From contig NZ_SDKD01000023.1 in the NCBI RefSeq assembly GCF_004521915.1, forward strand, positions 1 to 64,000: a DNA stretch of 64,000 nucleotides. Direction: 5' to 3'. Shown piece by piece: positions 24,732 through 33,671 of the stretch. The notes below the pieces were generated by a model. That model saw nothing but the letters and a program-made list of their open reading frames with translations. It ran no database searches and was not told the origin of the DNA. A program made the position numbers and the translations under genes. This DNA is from Brevibacillus migulae (GTDB lineage: Bacteria > Bacillota > Bacilli > Brevibacillales > Brevibacillaceae). The stretch's first letter is position 1; each line of letters opens with the position of its first letter.

Positions 24732-24775
24732 TGGGTTAAAAATGGTGTTACTGGTTTAACCCATTTTTATTTTTG
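24732..24775 (+). terminator. Terminator-like hairpin in the rpoB leader
   Basis: Perfect 9-bp stem TGGGTTAAA / TTTAACCCA (24732-24740, 24755-24763) followed by TTTTTATTTTT. It lies downstream of the promoter, so it is a candidate attenuator of rpoBC or a processing site. Confidence 0.7.
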
Positions 24776-24777
24776 CG

Positions 24778-24799
24778 AAAAACGGTTTACGCCGTTTTT
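24778..24799 (+). terminator. Second terminator-like hairpin in the rpoB leader
   Basis: AAAAACGG-TTTACG-CCGTTTTT: 8-bp perfect stem, 6-nt loop, directly after the first hairpin. A third stem with one mismatch follows at 24848-24874. Confidence 0.55.
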
Positions 24800-24916
24800 A
24801 GCGGATGGATGGCAAAACGCTATTTCATCTGCATTTTCCGCAACTGTGACTTCGCCAAAAACCCTGGCGCAGTCAAGATTTCTCATGCATGCACGAAAAA
24901 CTGAGGGGTGAATGAG

Positions 24917-27900
24917 TTGGCAGGTAAAGTAATTCAATGCGGCCGACACCGCCAGCGTCGCACGTATTCGCGCATTAACGAAGTACTGGGATTGCCCAAT
25001 CTAATCGAAATCCAACAAAAGTCTTACCAGTGGTTCTTAGATGAAGGGCTGAGAGAAATGTTCCAAGATATTTCTCCGATTCAGGACTTCACTGGCAATC
25101 TGGTGCTGGAATTTATTGATTACAGTTTGGGAGAACCGAAGTACGATGTCGATGAGTCGAAAGAACGTGACGTTACATATGCAGCGCCACTGCGCGTAAA
25201 AGTCCGTCTTTTGAACAAGGAGACAGGAGAAGTGAAGGAACAGGAAGTGTTCATGGGTGATTTCCCGCTCATGACCGAGACCGGTACCTTCATCATCAAC
25301 GGCGCTGAGCGTGTTATCGTCAGTCAGCTCGTTCGCTCTCCTAGTGTTTACTATAATCAGAAAGTGGACAAAAATGGTAAGCAGGCCTTCACTGCAACGG
25401 TCATTCCAAACCGCGGTGCTTGGTTGGAACTGGAGACAGATGCGAAGGACGTGATTTACGTCCGCATTGACCGTACCCGTAAAATACCGGTTACGGTGCT
25501 TCTGCGTGCTTTGGGCTTTAGCTCCGATGTAGAGATTCTCAACCTGCTGGGTGAAGATGAATACATCAAAAACACGCTCGAGAAAGACAACACGGATTCC
25601 ACAGAGAAAGCGCTCATCGAAATCTATGAGCGTCTGCGTCCGGGTGAGCCGCCAACCGTAGATAACGCGAAGAGCTTGCTCGTTTCCCGTTTCTTTGATC
25701 CGAAGCGTTACGACTTGGCTTCTGTAGGTCGTTACAAAATGAATAAAAAGCTGAACATCAAAAACCGTCTGTACAACCAACGTCTCGCTGAAACCTTGGT
25801 CGATACCAGAACGGGTGAAATCATCGCGGAAGCTGGTCAAATCGTGGATCGCCGCGTGATGGACCGTATCCAGCAAGCGCTGGAAGAAAGCGTTGGTTTC
25901 ATTGATGTTCGTTCCCATGGTGGCGTCTTGGAAGACGAAACCATTACTTTGCAATCCATCAACATCTTCGCACCGAATGAAGATGGGAAAATCATCAAAG
26001 TGATTGCCAATGGAAAAATCGATAAAACGGTCAAACACATCACGCCAGCGGATATCGTAGCTTCCATCAACTACTTTATCAACCTGCTGCACGGTGTTGG
26101 TTCTACCGATGATATCGACCACTTGGGCAACCGCCGTCTGCGTTCCGTGGGTGAACTGCTGCAGAACCAATTCCGCATCGGTCTTTCCCGTATGGAGCGT
26201 GTCGTGCGTGAGCGCATGTCCATTCAAGACCAAAACCAAATCACTCCGCAAGCATTGATCAACATCCGTCCTGTGATCGCGGCGATCAAGGAGTTCTTCG
26301 GAAGCTCCCAGCTGTCCCAGTTCATGGACCAAACGAACCCGCTTGCTGAGCTGACGCATAAGCGCCGTCTTTCCGCACTGGGTCCTGGTGGTTTGACTCG
26401 TGAGCGCGCGGGCTTCGAAGTGCGCGACGTTCACCATTCCCACTACGGTCGCATGTGTCCAATTGAGACGCCAGAGGGACCAAACATTGGTTTGATTAAC
26501 TCGCTGTCTTCTTATGCGCGCATTAACGACTACGGCTTTATCGAGACACCTCGTCGTAAAGTCGATCCGGAAACCGGTCGTGTACTCGAAGAGATCGCCT
26601 ATCTGACTGCGGATGAAGAAGACGTGTTTAACGTTGCTCAGGCGAACCAGCCTCTCGAGGAAGACGGACGATTCAGCAACGAGCAAGTGCTTTGCCGTCG
26701 TAAAGGTGAAAACTTGTTCATTCCGCGTGATAAAGTCGATTATATGGACGTATCGCCGAAGCAAGTTGTTTCCGTTGCGACCGCGTTGATTCCGTTCCTG
26801 GAAAACGACGACGCCAACCGCGCCCTGATGGGATCTAACATGCAGCGTCAAGCTGTGCCACTGTTGATTCCGCAAGCACCGTTTGTTGGTACCGGTATGG
26901 AGCACAAAGCTGCACAGGATTCTGGCGTAGCGATTGTTGCGAAGCATCCGGGACAGGTAGAACGAGTCACCGCTCGTGAAATCTGGATTCGTCGTTACAA
27001 AGAGATCGATGGTAAGCAAGTAGCAGGCGATCTTGATAAGTACAAATTGCACAAGTTTATCCGCTCCAACCAAGGTACCTGCATTAACCAACGTCCGATT
27101 GTGAAAACAGGCGACTGGGTAGTGCCGGGCGATATCGTTGCAGACGGTCCATCCACGGAAAAAGGGGAATTGGCACTTGGCCGCAACGTTATCGTAGCCT
27201 TCATGACGTGGGAAGGATACAACTACGAGGATGCGATTTTGCTTAGCGAAAAACTGGTAAAAGACGATGTGTATACATCGATCCATATTGAAGAATACGA
27301 ATCCGAAGCACGTGACACCAAGCTCGGACCAGAAGAAATCACGCGTGACATCCCGAACGTGGGTGAAGACGCGCTGAAAAACCTGGATGAGCGCGGCATC
27401 GTACGCGTGGGTGCTGAGATTCAGGATGGCGACATTCTGGTTGGTAAAGTAACGCCGAAGGGTGTAACCGAGCTGACTGCTGAAGAGCGTTTGCTCCATG
27501 CGATCTTCGGTGAAAAAGCGCGTGAAGTACGCGATACTTCCCTGCGTGTGCCACACGGCGGCTCCGGTATTGTCGTGGATGTAAAAGTATTCACCCGTGA
27601 AAACGGTGATGAATTGCCTCCTGGCGTTAACCAATTGGTACGTGTTTACATCGCGCAAAAACGGAAAATCTCCGTTGGTGACAAGATGGCGGGACGCCAT
27701 GGTAACAAAGGGGTTATCGCGCGGATCATGCCTGAAGAGGATATGCCATTCCTCCCAGACGGTTCGCCGGTTGAAATCGTATTGAACCCACTGGGCGTAC
27801 CATCCCGGATGAATATCGGGCAGGTATTGGAGACGCACTTGGGTATGGCTGCGAAAATGCTCGGCATTCACGTTTCCACACCGGTATTTGACGGTGCGCG

Positions 27901-28456
27901 CCAAGAAGACGTATTTGAAACGCTGGAAGAAGCAGGTTTGGACCGAGATGGGAAAACCATTCTCTTTGACGGACGCACAGGCGAGCCATTCGATCGTCGC
28001 GTGACGGTAGGTTGCGTATACATGCTGAAGCTGGCTCACTTGGTTGACGACAAAATCCATGCTCGTTCAACTGGACCATACTCACTCGTTACCCAACAGC
28101 CTCTGGGAGGGAAAGCCCAGTTCGGCGGACAGCGTTTCGGGGAGATGGAGGTTTGGGCACTGGAAGCTTACGGTGCAGCGTACACCTTGCAAGAAATCCT
28201 TACCGTCAAATCCGACGACGTTGTTGGTCGCGTGAAGACGTACGAAGCGATTGTCAAAGGTGAAAACGTGCCGGAGCCAGGCGTTCCTGAATCGTTTAAG
28301 GTATTGATTAAAGAGCTGCAAAGCTTGGGTATGGACGTCAAGATCCTTTCCGAGGATGAGAAAGAGATTGAGATGCGTGAAATCGAGGATGAAGATGAAG
28401 GTGCAGGCGAGAAACTCAATCTCGTGCTCGAAGGTGGAAGCTTGGACGAAGAGTAA
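24917..28456 (+). CDS. rpoB: DNA-directed RNA polymerase subunit beta
   Basis: 1179 residues, full-length beta subunit. Conserved blocks from the N-terminal G-R-H-R-Q-R-R through the rifampicin pocket (26300-26388) to the C-terminal G-G-K-A-Q-F-G-G-Q-R-F-G-E-M-E-V-W-A-L-E anchor are intact. Pocket residues equal to the sensitive consensus: Asp in F-M-D-Q-T-N-P, His in T-H-K-R-R, Ser in L-S-A-L-G-P. TTG at 24917 is five bases after GAGGGGTGA; the in-frame GTG at 24908 is within that site. The C-terminal tail is very acidic. rpoC follows by 28 bases. Confidence 0.98.
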   Translation: MAGKVIQCGRHRQRRTYSRINEVLGLPNLIEIQQKSYQWFLDEGLREMFQDISPIQDFTGNLVLEFIDYSLGEPKYDVDESKERDVTYAAPLRVKVRLLNKETGEVKEQEVFMGDFPLMTETGTFIINGAERVIVSQLVRSPSVYYNQKVDKNGKQAFTATVIPNRGAWLELETDAKDVIYVRIDRTRKIPVTVLLRALGFSSDVEILNLLGEDEYIKNTLEKDNTDSTEKALIEIYERLRPGEPPTVDNAKSLLVSRFFDPKRYDLASVGRYKMNKKLNIKNRLYNQRLAETLVDTRTGEIIAEAGQIVDRRVMDRIQQALEESVGFIDVRSHGGVLEDETITLQSINIFAPNEDGKIIKVIANGKIDKTVKHITPADIVASINYFINLLHGVGSTDDIDHLGNRRLRSVGELLQNQFRIGLSRMERVVRERMSIQDQNQITPQALINIRPVIAAIKEFFGSSQLSQFMDQTNPLAELTHKRRLSALGPGGLTRERAGFEVRDVHHSHYGRMCPIETPEGPNIGLINSLSSYARINDYGFIETPRRKVDPETGRVLEEIAYLTADEEDVFNVAQANQPLEEDGRFSNEQVLCRRKGENLFIPRDKVDYMDVSPKQVVSVATALIPFLENDDANRALMGSNMQRQAVPLLIPQAPFVGTGMEHKAAQDSGVAIVAKHPGQVERVTAREIWIRRYKEIDGKQVAGDLDKYKLHKFIRSNQGTCINQRPIVKTGDWVVPGDIVADGPSTEKGELALGRNVIVAFMTWEGYNYEDAILLSEKLVKDDVYTSIHIEEYESEARDTKLGPEEITRDIPNVGEDALKNLDERGIVRVGAEIQDGDILVGKVTPKGVTELTAEERLLHAIFGEKAREVRDTSLRVPHGGSGIVVDVKVFTRENGDELPPGVNQLVRVYIAQKRKISVGDKMAGRHGNKGVIARIMPEEDMPFLPDGSPVEIVLNPLGVPSRMNIGQVLETHLGMAAKMLGIHVSTPVFDGARQEDVFETLEEAGLDRDGKTILFDGRTGEPFDRRVTVGCVYMLKLAHLVDDKIHARSTGPYSLVTQQPLGGKAQFGGQRFGEMEVWALEAYGAAYTLQEILTVKSDDVVGRVKTYEAIVKGENVPEPGVPESFKVLIKELQSLGMDVKILSEDEKEIEMREIEDEDEGAGEKLNLVLEGGSLDEE

Positions 28457-28484
28457 GATTCCGGTACAAGGGAGGTAACGCCCT

Positions 28485-31400
28485 GTGATTGACGTTAATA
28501 ATTTCGAATATATGAAGATTGGGTTGGCTTCCCCCGAAAAGATCAGATCCTGGTCTTTCGGGGAAGTGAAAAAACCCGAAACCATCAACTACCGTACATT
28601 GAAACCGGAGAAAGACGGTTTGTTCTGTGAGCGTATCTTCGGTCCAACCAAGGACTGGGAGTGCCATTGCGGAAAATACAAGCGCGTCCGTTATAAGGGT
28701 GTCGTGTGCGATCGATGCGGTGTGGAAGTAACCCGCGCGAAAGTTCGCCGTGAGCGCATGGGGCATATCGAGCTCGCTGCCCCAGTTTCCCACATCTGGT
28801 ATTTCAAAGGCATTCCAAGCCGTATGGGCCTTGTTCTTGACATGTCCCCGCGTTCCTTGGAAGAAGTCATTTATTTCGCATCCTATGTGGTGACCGATCC
28901 AGGCGATACTCCACTTGACAAGAAACAGCTCTTGTCGGAAAAAGAGTACCGCAACTATCGCGAAAAATACGGGTATGCGTTCCAAGCGATGATGGGTGCA
29001 GAAGCGATCAAGCGCCTGCTGGCCGAAATCGATCTGGACAAAGAAGTGGATCATCTGAAAGAAGAGCTGAAAACTGCGCAAGGCCAACGCCGCAACCGTG
29101 CGATCAAACGCCTTGAAGTGTTGGAGGCCTTCCGTAACTCCGGCAACCGTCCGGACTGGATGATCATGGATGTGCTCCCGGTTATTCCGCCGGAGCTGCG
29201 TCCGATGGTGCAATTGGATGGTGGACGTTTTGCCACTTCCGACTTGAACGATCTGTATCGTCGTGTGATCAACCGTAACAACCGCTTGAAGCGTTTGCTC
29301 GAGTTGGGCGCGCCTGATATCATCGTGCAAAACGAAAAACGCATGCTGCAAGAAGCGGTAGATGCGTTGATCGACAACGGTCGCCGCGGCCGCCCAGTAA
29401 CCGGCCCTGGTAACCGTCCATTGAAATCTCTCAGCCATATGCTGAAGGGTAAACAAGGACGCTTCCGCCAAAACCTGCTGGGGAAACGTGTTGACTACTC
29501 GGGTCGTTCCGTTATCGTAGTGGGACCTAACCTGAAAATGTACCAATGCGGTCTGCCGAAGGAAATGGCGCTGGAGCTGTTCAAACCATTCGTAATGAAA
29601 GAGCTGGTCGCAAAAGGCCTCGCTCATAACATTAAAAGTGCGAAGCGCAAAGTAGAACGCGTTCAGCCGGAAGTATGGGACGTTCTCGAAGATGTCATCC
29701 GTGAACATCCAGTGCTCTTGAACCGTGCCCCCACTTTGCATAGACTTGGTATCCAGGCATTTGAACCGGTTCTGGTAGAAGGCCGTGCGATTCGTCTTCA
29801 CCCGTTGGTATGTACCGCATACAACGCGGACTTCGACGGTGACCAGATGGCTGTTCACGTACCGCTCTCTGCAGAAGCACAAGCGGAAGCGCGCATCTTG
29901 ATGCTTGCTGCGCAAAACATCTTGAACCCGAAAGATGGTAAGCCAGTTGTTACACCATCTCAGGACATGGTGCTTGGCTCCTACTATCTCACGCTTGAGC
30001 GCGAGGGAGACAAAGGGGAAGGCAGCGTATTCCGCGATCCGCACGATGCGATCGCAGCTTACCAAAACGGCTATATCAGCCTGCATACCCGAATTGCAGT
30101 GCCAGCGAACCGTCTTGGCAAGACATCCTTTACCGAAGAGCAAAACAAGGCGCTGTTGGTTACGACGCCAGGGAAAATCATCTTCAATGAAATTTTCCCG
30201 CCTGAGCTTCCGTTCATCAACGTGCCGACCAAAGCGAACCTGGCTCACAAAGTGCCGGATGAGTACTTCATCTTTGATAAAGGTGTAGACGTAAAAGAGT
30301 TTATCAAAGGCCTTCCAGACCTGGGGGCTGTTAAAAAAGGATTCTTGGGAACCATCATTTCGGAATGCTTCCAGCGTTTCGGTACCATGGAATCCGCAGT
30401 GATCCTTGATAAAATCAAAGAGCTTGGCTTCACTTATTCTACAAAAGCAGGTATCACCATTGCCGTTTCCGACATTGTTGTGCCTGAGAAGAAGAAAGAA
30501 ATTCTCGAAGAAGCCGATAAGAAGGTTGCCACTGTCTTGACGCAATATCGCCGCGGTTTGATCACGGACGATGAGCGTTATGACCGAGTGATCGCGATCT
30601 GGTCCAAAGCGAAGGACGAAGTAACGGAAGTTCTCATGAAATCCATGGATAAATTCAATGCGATCTTCATGATGGCGAACTCTGGTGCCCGCGGTAACGT
30701 GTCGCAGATTACACAGCTGGCAGGTATGCGCGGTCTGATGGCGAACCCATCCGGACGAATCATCGAGTTGCCGATCAAATCCAACTTCCGCGAAGGTCTA
30801 ACCGTATTGGAATACTTCATCTCGACGCACGGTGCACGTAAAGGTCTTGCCGATACGGCGCTGCGTACAGCGGACTCGGGTTATCTGACTCGCCGTCTCG
30901 TAGACGTTGCGCAGGATGTCATTGTGCGTGAAGACGATTGTGGTACGGATAAAGGTATCCGTGTTTCCGCGATCAAGGATGGTAAGGAAGAAATTGAAAA
31001 GCTGTCCGATCGCCTTGTTGGTCGTACCTGCTTTGAAACCGTTCGCCATCCGGAAACAAACGAGATCCTCGTCAGACGCAATGAGGAAATTTCCGCGGAT
31101 ATGGCGGAGCATCTCGAGAAAATCGGCGTGAAAGAAGTATATATCCGTACCGTTCTCACTTGCCGCACCAACCACGGTGTATGTAAACGTTGCTATGGAC
31201 GCAACCTGGCGACAGGCGCAGAGGTAGAAATCGGGGAAGCAGTCGGTATCATCGCTGCCCAATCGATTGGTGAGCCTGGAACACAGTTGACCATGCGTAC
31301 GTTCCATACCGGTGGGGTTGCCGGAGACGATATTACCCAAGGTTTGCCGCGTATCCAAGAGTTGTTCGAAGCGCGCAATCCAAAAGGGCAAGCGGTTATT

Positions 31401-32114
31401 ACTGAAATCGACGGGGAAGTTATCGATATTCGTGAAGGTAAGGACCGTCGTGAAATTGAAGTTCGCGGGGAAGCGGAAAACAAAGTCTACCCAGTGCCAT
31501 ATGGCTCTCGTATCAAGGTATCGGTCGGCAACCGACTGAATGCCGGTGACGAGCTGACAGAGGGTTCCGTAGATCCAAAGGAAATGCTGAAAGTTCGCGG
31601 TCAGCGCGGCGTATCCAACTACATCCTGCAAGAGGTACAAAAGGTGTACCGTATGCAAGGGGTAGAAATCAACGACAAGCACGTTGAGGTTATGATTCGC
31701 CAAATGCTGCGCAAGCTCCGTGTCATCGACAGCGGTGATACAGACTTGCTGCCAGGTTCTTTCGTAGAGGTGCATGAGTTCGAAGCGGCGAATGCGAAAG
31801 TGCTGATCGAAGGGAAAAACCCTGCAGTCGGCCGTCCGGTTCTGCTTGGTATTACCAAAGCATCGCTCGAGACGGATTCGTTCCTCTCCGCAGCATCGTT
31901 CCAGGAGACTACTCGTGTCTTGACGGATGCAGCGATCAAAGGAAAAGTAGACCGCCTGCTCGGTCTGAAAGAGAACGTGATTATCGGTAAACTGATTCCA
32001 GCAGGTACGGGTATGTCCCGTTACCGCAATACCAAGGTTCAATCTCGTGCCGAGTATGAAGCACAAGCAAATGAACTGGGTGCGGATGAGTTGGAAGCAG
32101 TATCGGTAGAGTAG
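28485..32114 (+). CDS. rpoC: DNA-directed RNA polymerase subunit beta'
   Basis: 1209 residues. The catalytic N-A-D-F-D-G-D-Q motif (near 29821-29845) with three Mg-binding Asp is intact. The N-terminal zinc site (C-H-C-G...C-D-R-C) and the second zinc site (C-G-T-D and C-K-R-C-Y-G) are complete, as is the trigger-loop segment M-R-T-F-H-T-G-G. GTG start with GGGAGGTAA upstream. Forms the polymerase core with RpoB and RpoA. Closed by a strong terminator. Confidence 0.98.
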   Translation: MIDVNNFEYMKIGLASPEKIRSWSFGEVKKPETINYRTLKPEKDGLFCERIFGPTKDWECHCGKYKRVRYKGVVCDRCGVEVTRAKVRRERMGHIELAAPVSHIWYFKGIPSRMGLVLDMSPRSLEEVIYFASYVVTDPGDTPLDKKQLLSEKEYRNYREKYGYAFQAMMGAEAIKRLLAEIDLDKEVDHLKEELKTAQGQRRNRAIKRLEVLEAFRNSGNRPDWMIMDVLPVIPPELRPMVQLDGGRFATSDLNDLYRRVINRNNRLKRLLELGAPDIIVQNEKRMLQEAVDALIDNGRRGRPVTGPGNRPLKSLSHMLKGKQGRFRQNLLGKRVDYSGRSVIVVGPNLKMYQCGLPKEMALELFKPFVMKELVAKGLAHNIKSAKRKVERVQPEVWDVLEDVIREHPVLLNRAPTLHRLGIQAFEPVLVEGRAIRLHPLVCTAYNADFDGDQMAVHVPLSAEAQAEARILMLAAQNILNPKDGKPVVTPSQDMVLGSYYLTLEREGDKGEGSVFRDPHDAIAAYQNGYISLHTRIAVPANRLGKTSFTEEQNKALLVTTPGKIIFNEIFPPELPFINVPTKANLAHKVPDEYFIFDKGVDVKEFIKGLPDLGAVKKGFLGTIISECFQRFGTMESAVILDKIKELGFTYSTKAGITIAVSDIVVPEKKKEILEEADKKVATVLTQYRRGLITDDERYDRVIAIWSKAKDEVTEVLMKSMDKFNAIFMMANSGARGNVSQITQLAGMRGLMANPSGRIIELPIKSNFREGLTVLEYFISTHGARKGLADTALRTADSGYLTRRLVDVAQDVIVREDDCGTDKGIRVSAIKDGKEEIEKLSDRLVGRTCFETVRHPETNEILVRRNEEISADMAEHLEKIGVKEVYIRTVLTCRTNHGVCKRCYGRNLATGAEVEIGEAVGIIAAQSIGEPGTQLTMRTFHTGGVAGDDITQGLPRIQELFEARNPKGQAVITEIDGEVIDIREGKDRREIEVRGEAENKVYPVPYGSRIKVSVGNRLNAGDELTEGSVDPKEMLKVRGQRGVSNYILQEVQKVYRMQGVEINDKHVEVMIRQMLRKLRVIDSGDTDLLPGSFVEVHEFEAANAKVLIEGKNPAVGRPVLLGITKASLETDSFLSAASFQETTRVLTDAAIKGKVDRLLGLKENVIIGKLIPAGTGMSRYRNTKVQSRAEYEAQANELGADELEAVSVE

Positions 32115-32127
32115 AAGGAAGTCACTA

Positions 32128-32156
32128 GAAGCCCGTCACTGACGGGCTTCTTCTCT
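32128..32156 (+). terminator. Terminator of the rpoBC operon
   Basis: Perfect 10-bp stem GAAGCCCGTC / GACGGGCTTC with a 3-nt loop, then TTCTCT. Confidence 0.85.
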
Positions 32157-32193
32157 ATCAATCGCAGTTTTGAGGAGAAAGAGAAAATAAAGT

Positions 32194-32222
32194 TTGACTT
32201 CTAGTATTCAACCTGATATTAT
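32194..32222 (+). promoter_or_regulatory. Promoter of the str operon
   Basis: TTGACT (32194-32199), 17-bp spacer, TATTAT (32217-32222) with extended -10 TG at 32214-32215. Lies between the rpoC terminator and the L7Ae-like gene. Confidence 0.8.
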
Positions 32223-32267
32223 ATTCAAGTGTGCCTGACACTCAATACTTTGGAGGATATGATTCTC

Positions 32268-32522
32268 ATGTCTTATGAAAAAGTAGAGCGGGCCAAGGAG
32301 CTTGCGATCGGAATCAATCAAACGATTAAGGCGGTAGAGCACAGCTTCGCTCAAGAAGTGTATGTTGCAGAAGACGCCGACAAGCGTTTGACGAACAAAA
32401 TCGCTCTCCTTTGTAAAGAGAAGGGTGTTCCAGTCATCTATGTAGATTCCATGAAAAGGCTTGGAAGAGCCTGTGGAATCGATGTGGGCGCGGCTGCTGC
32501 CGCGATTAAAAAAAGTAGTTAG
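32268..32522 (+). CDS. L7Ae-family ribosomal protein (YbxF-like)
   Basis: An 84-residue L7Ae/L30e-fold protein that binds RNA kink-turns; homologue of Bacillus YbxF, always first in the str operon. The C-terminal signature G-R-A-C-G-I-D-V-G-A-A-A-A-A fits the family. ATG at 32268 gives the usual M-S-Y start and has TGGAGG 11 bases upstream; an in-frame ATG at 32259 is too near that site. Confidence 0.92.
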   Translation: MSYEKVERAKELAIGINQTIKAVEHSFAQEVYVAEDADKRLTNKIALLCKEKGVPVIYVDSMKRLGRACGIDVGAAAAAIKKSS

Positions 32523-32643
32523 TGTTGTTTTTGCAGGTTGCTCTGTCAAAGAGTCTGTCCGCAAAAACTTTCTATTTGGCCCAAAAATGACTCACCTGGA
32601 TCTGTGGTCTTGAAAATGGGTAAACAAGAAGGGAGGTTTCATC

Positions 32644-33078
32644 ATGCCTACAATGAACCAATTGGTACGTAAAGGTCGCAGCGCGAAAGTAGAGAAGTCC
32701 AAATCTCCAGCTCTGCAAAAAGGGTACAACTCCTTCAAAAAGGAGCAAACCAACCAAAGCTCTCCACAAAAACGTGGTGTGTGCACTCGTGTAGGTACCA
32801 TGACACCGAAAAAGCCAAACTCCGCGCTTCGTAAATACGCGCGTGTGCGTTTGACAAACGGTATCGAGGTAACAGCTTACATCGGTGGTATCGGCCACAA
32901 CCTGCAAGAGCACAGTGTGGTACTTGTTCGCGGCGGTCGTGTAAAAGACTTGCCAGGGGTACGTTACCACATCGTTCGCGGTGCGCTTGACACTGCTGGT
33001 GTGAACAACCGTAAACAAGGTCGTTCCAAATACGGTACTAAGCGTCCAAAACCAGGTGCTGCAGCAGCAAAGAAATAA
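32644..33078 (+). CDS. rpsL: 30S ribosomal protein S12
   Basis: 144 residues, with an Ala/Lys-rich C-terminal extension of about six residues relative to Bacillus. Sits at the decoding centre. Streptomycin determinants are wild type: Lys in T-P-K-K-P-N-S-A and Lys in R-V-K-D-L-P-G-V. ATG after AAGGGAGG. Confidence 0.98.
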   Translation: MPTMNQLVRKGRSAKVEKSKSPALQKGYNSFKKEQTNQSSPQKRGVCTRVGTMTPKKPNSALRKYARVRLTNGIEVTAYIGGIGHNLQEHSVVLVRGGRVKDLPGVRYHIVRGALDTAGVNNRKQGRSKYGTKRPKPGAAAAKK

Positions 33079-33136
33079 GAATCGCGTAAAAGCGAATAGT
33101 GAATCGAAAATATCTTAAAAGTAAGGAGGGGGACAC

Positions 33137-33607
33137 ATGCCACGTAAAGGTCCAGTAACCCGTCGTGACGTATTGCCAGATCCAGTACACAACAGCAAGT
33201 TGGTTACTCGTCTGATCAACCGTTTGATGGTTGACGGTAAACGAGGTGTTGCCCAAAATATCCTGTACAATGCGTTCGGTATCATTCAAGAGCGCACAGG
33301 ACGCAACCCGATGGAAGTATTCGAGGAAGCGCTGAAAAACATCATGCCAGTACTCGAAGTAAAAGCTCGTCGTGTTGGTGGTGCCAACTACCAAGTTCCA
33401 ATCGAAGTGAAACCTGAGCGCCGTACGACTCTTGGTCTTCGTTGGTTGGTTAACTACTCCCGCACTCGCGGTGAGAAAACCATGGAACAACGTCTTGCTA
33501 ACGAAATCATGGATGCAGCTAACAATACAGGTGCAGCTGTGAAAAAGCGTGAAGACACGCACAAGATGGCTGAAGCAAACAAAGCATTTGCTCACTATCG
33601 CTGGTAG
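33137..33607 (+). CDS. rpsG: 30S ribosomal protein S7
   Basis: 156 residues, full length. Initiates 30S head assembly and lines the E site; in some bacteria it represses its own operon. N-terminal P-R-K-G-P-V-T-R-R-D and the helical core with R-x-N-P-M-E-V-F are present. ATG after AAGGAGGGGG. The stop codon touches the alternative hairpins of the rpsG-fusA gap. Confidence 0.98.
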   Translation: MPRKGPVTRRDVLPDPVHNSKLVTRLINRLMVDGKRGVAQNILYNAFGIIQERTGRNPMEVFEEALKNIMPVLEVKARRVGGANYQVPIEVKPERRTTLGLRWLVNYSRTRGEKTMEQRLANEIMDAANNTGAAVKKREDTHKMAEANKAFAHYRW

Positions 33608-33640
33608 TATCCAAAGTGGGTATCCGCTTTGGATACCCGC
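33607..33640 (+). promoter_or_regulatory. Two mutually exclusive hairpins between rpsG and fusA
   Basis: Hairpin A pairs 33607-33616 with 33627-33636 (10 bp perfect, 10-nt loop). Hairpin B pairs 33616-33625 with 33631-33640 (10 bp with one G-U, 5-nt loop). Both use GGATAC at 33631-33636, so only one can form. Neither is followed by a T-run. Confidence 0.6.
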
Positions 33641-33671
33641 ATATATCCACTTATGAGGAGGAGCATACCAC

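Noticed and set aside
26300..26388. Possible rifampicin-resistance change in rpoB
   Set aside because: All key pocket residues (Asp, His, Ser of the classical sites) equal the sensitive consensus. The streptomycin positions of rpsL are wild type as well.
25037..28060. Very long minus-strand open frame opposite rpoB, and similar long antisense frames over rpoC, fusA, tuf and rplB
   Set aside because: These are by-products of strong codon bias in highly expressed genes. They have no ribosome sites, no recognisable protein features and lie wholly inside certain genes on the other strand.
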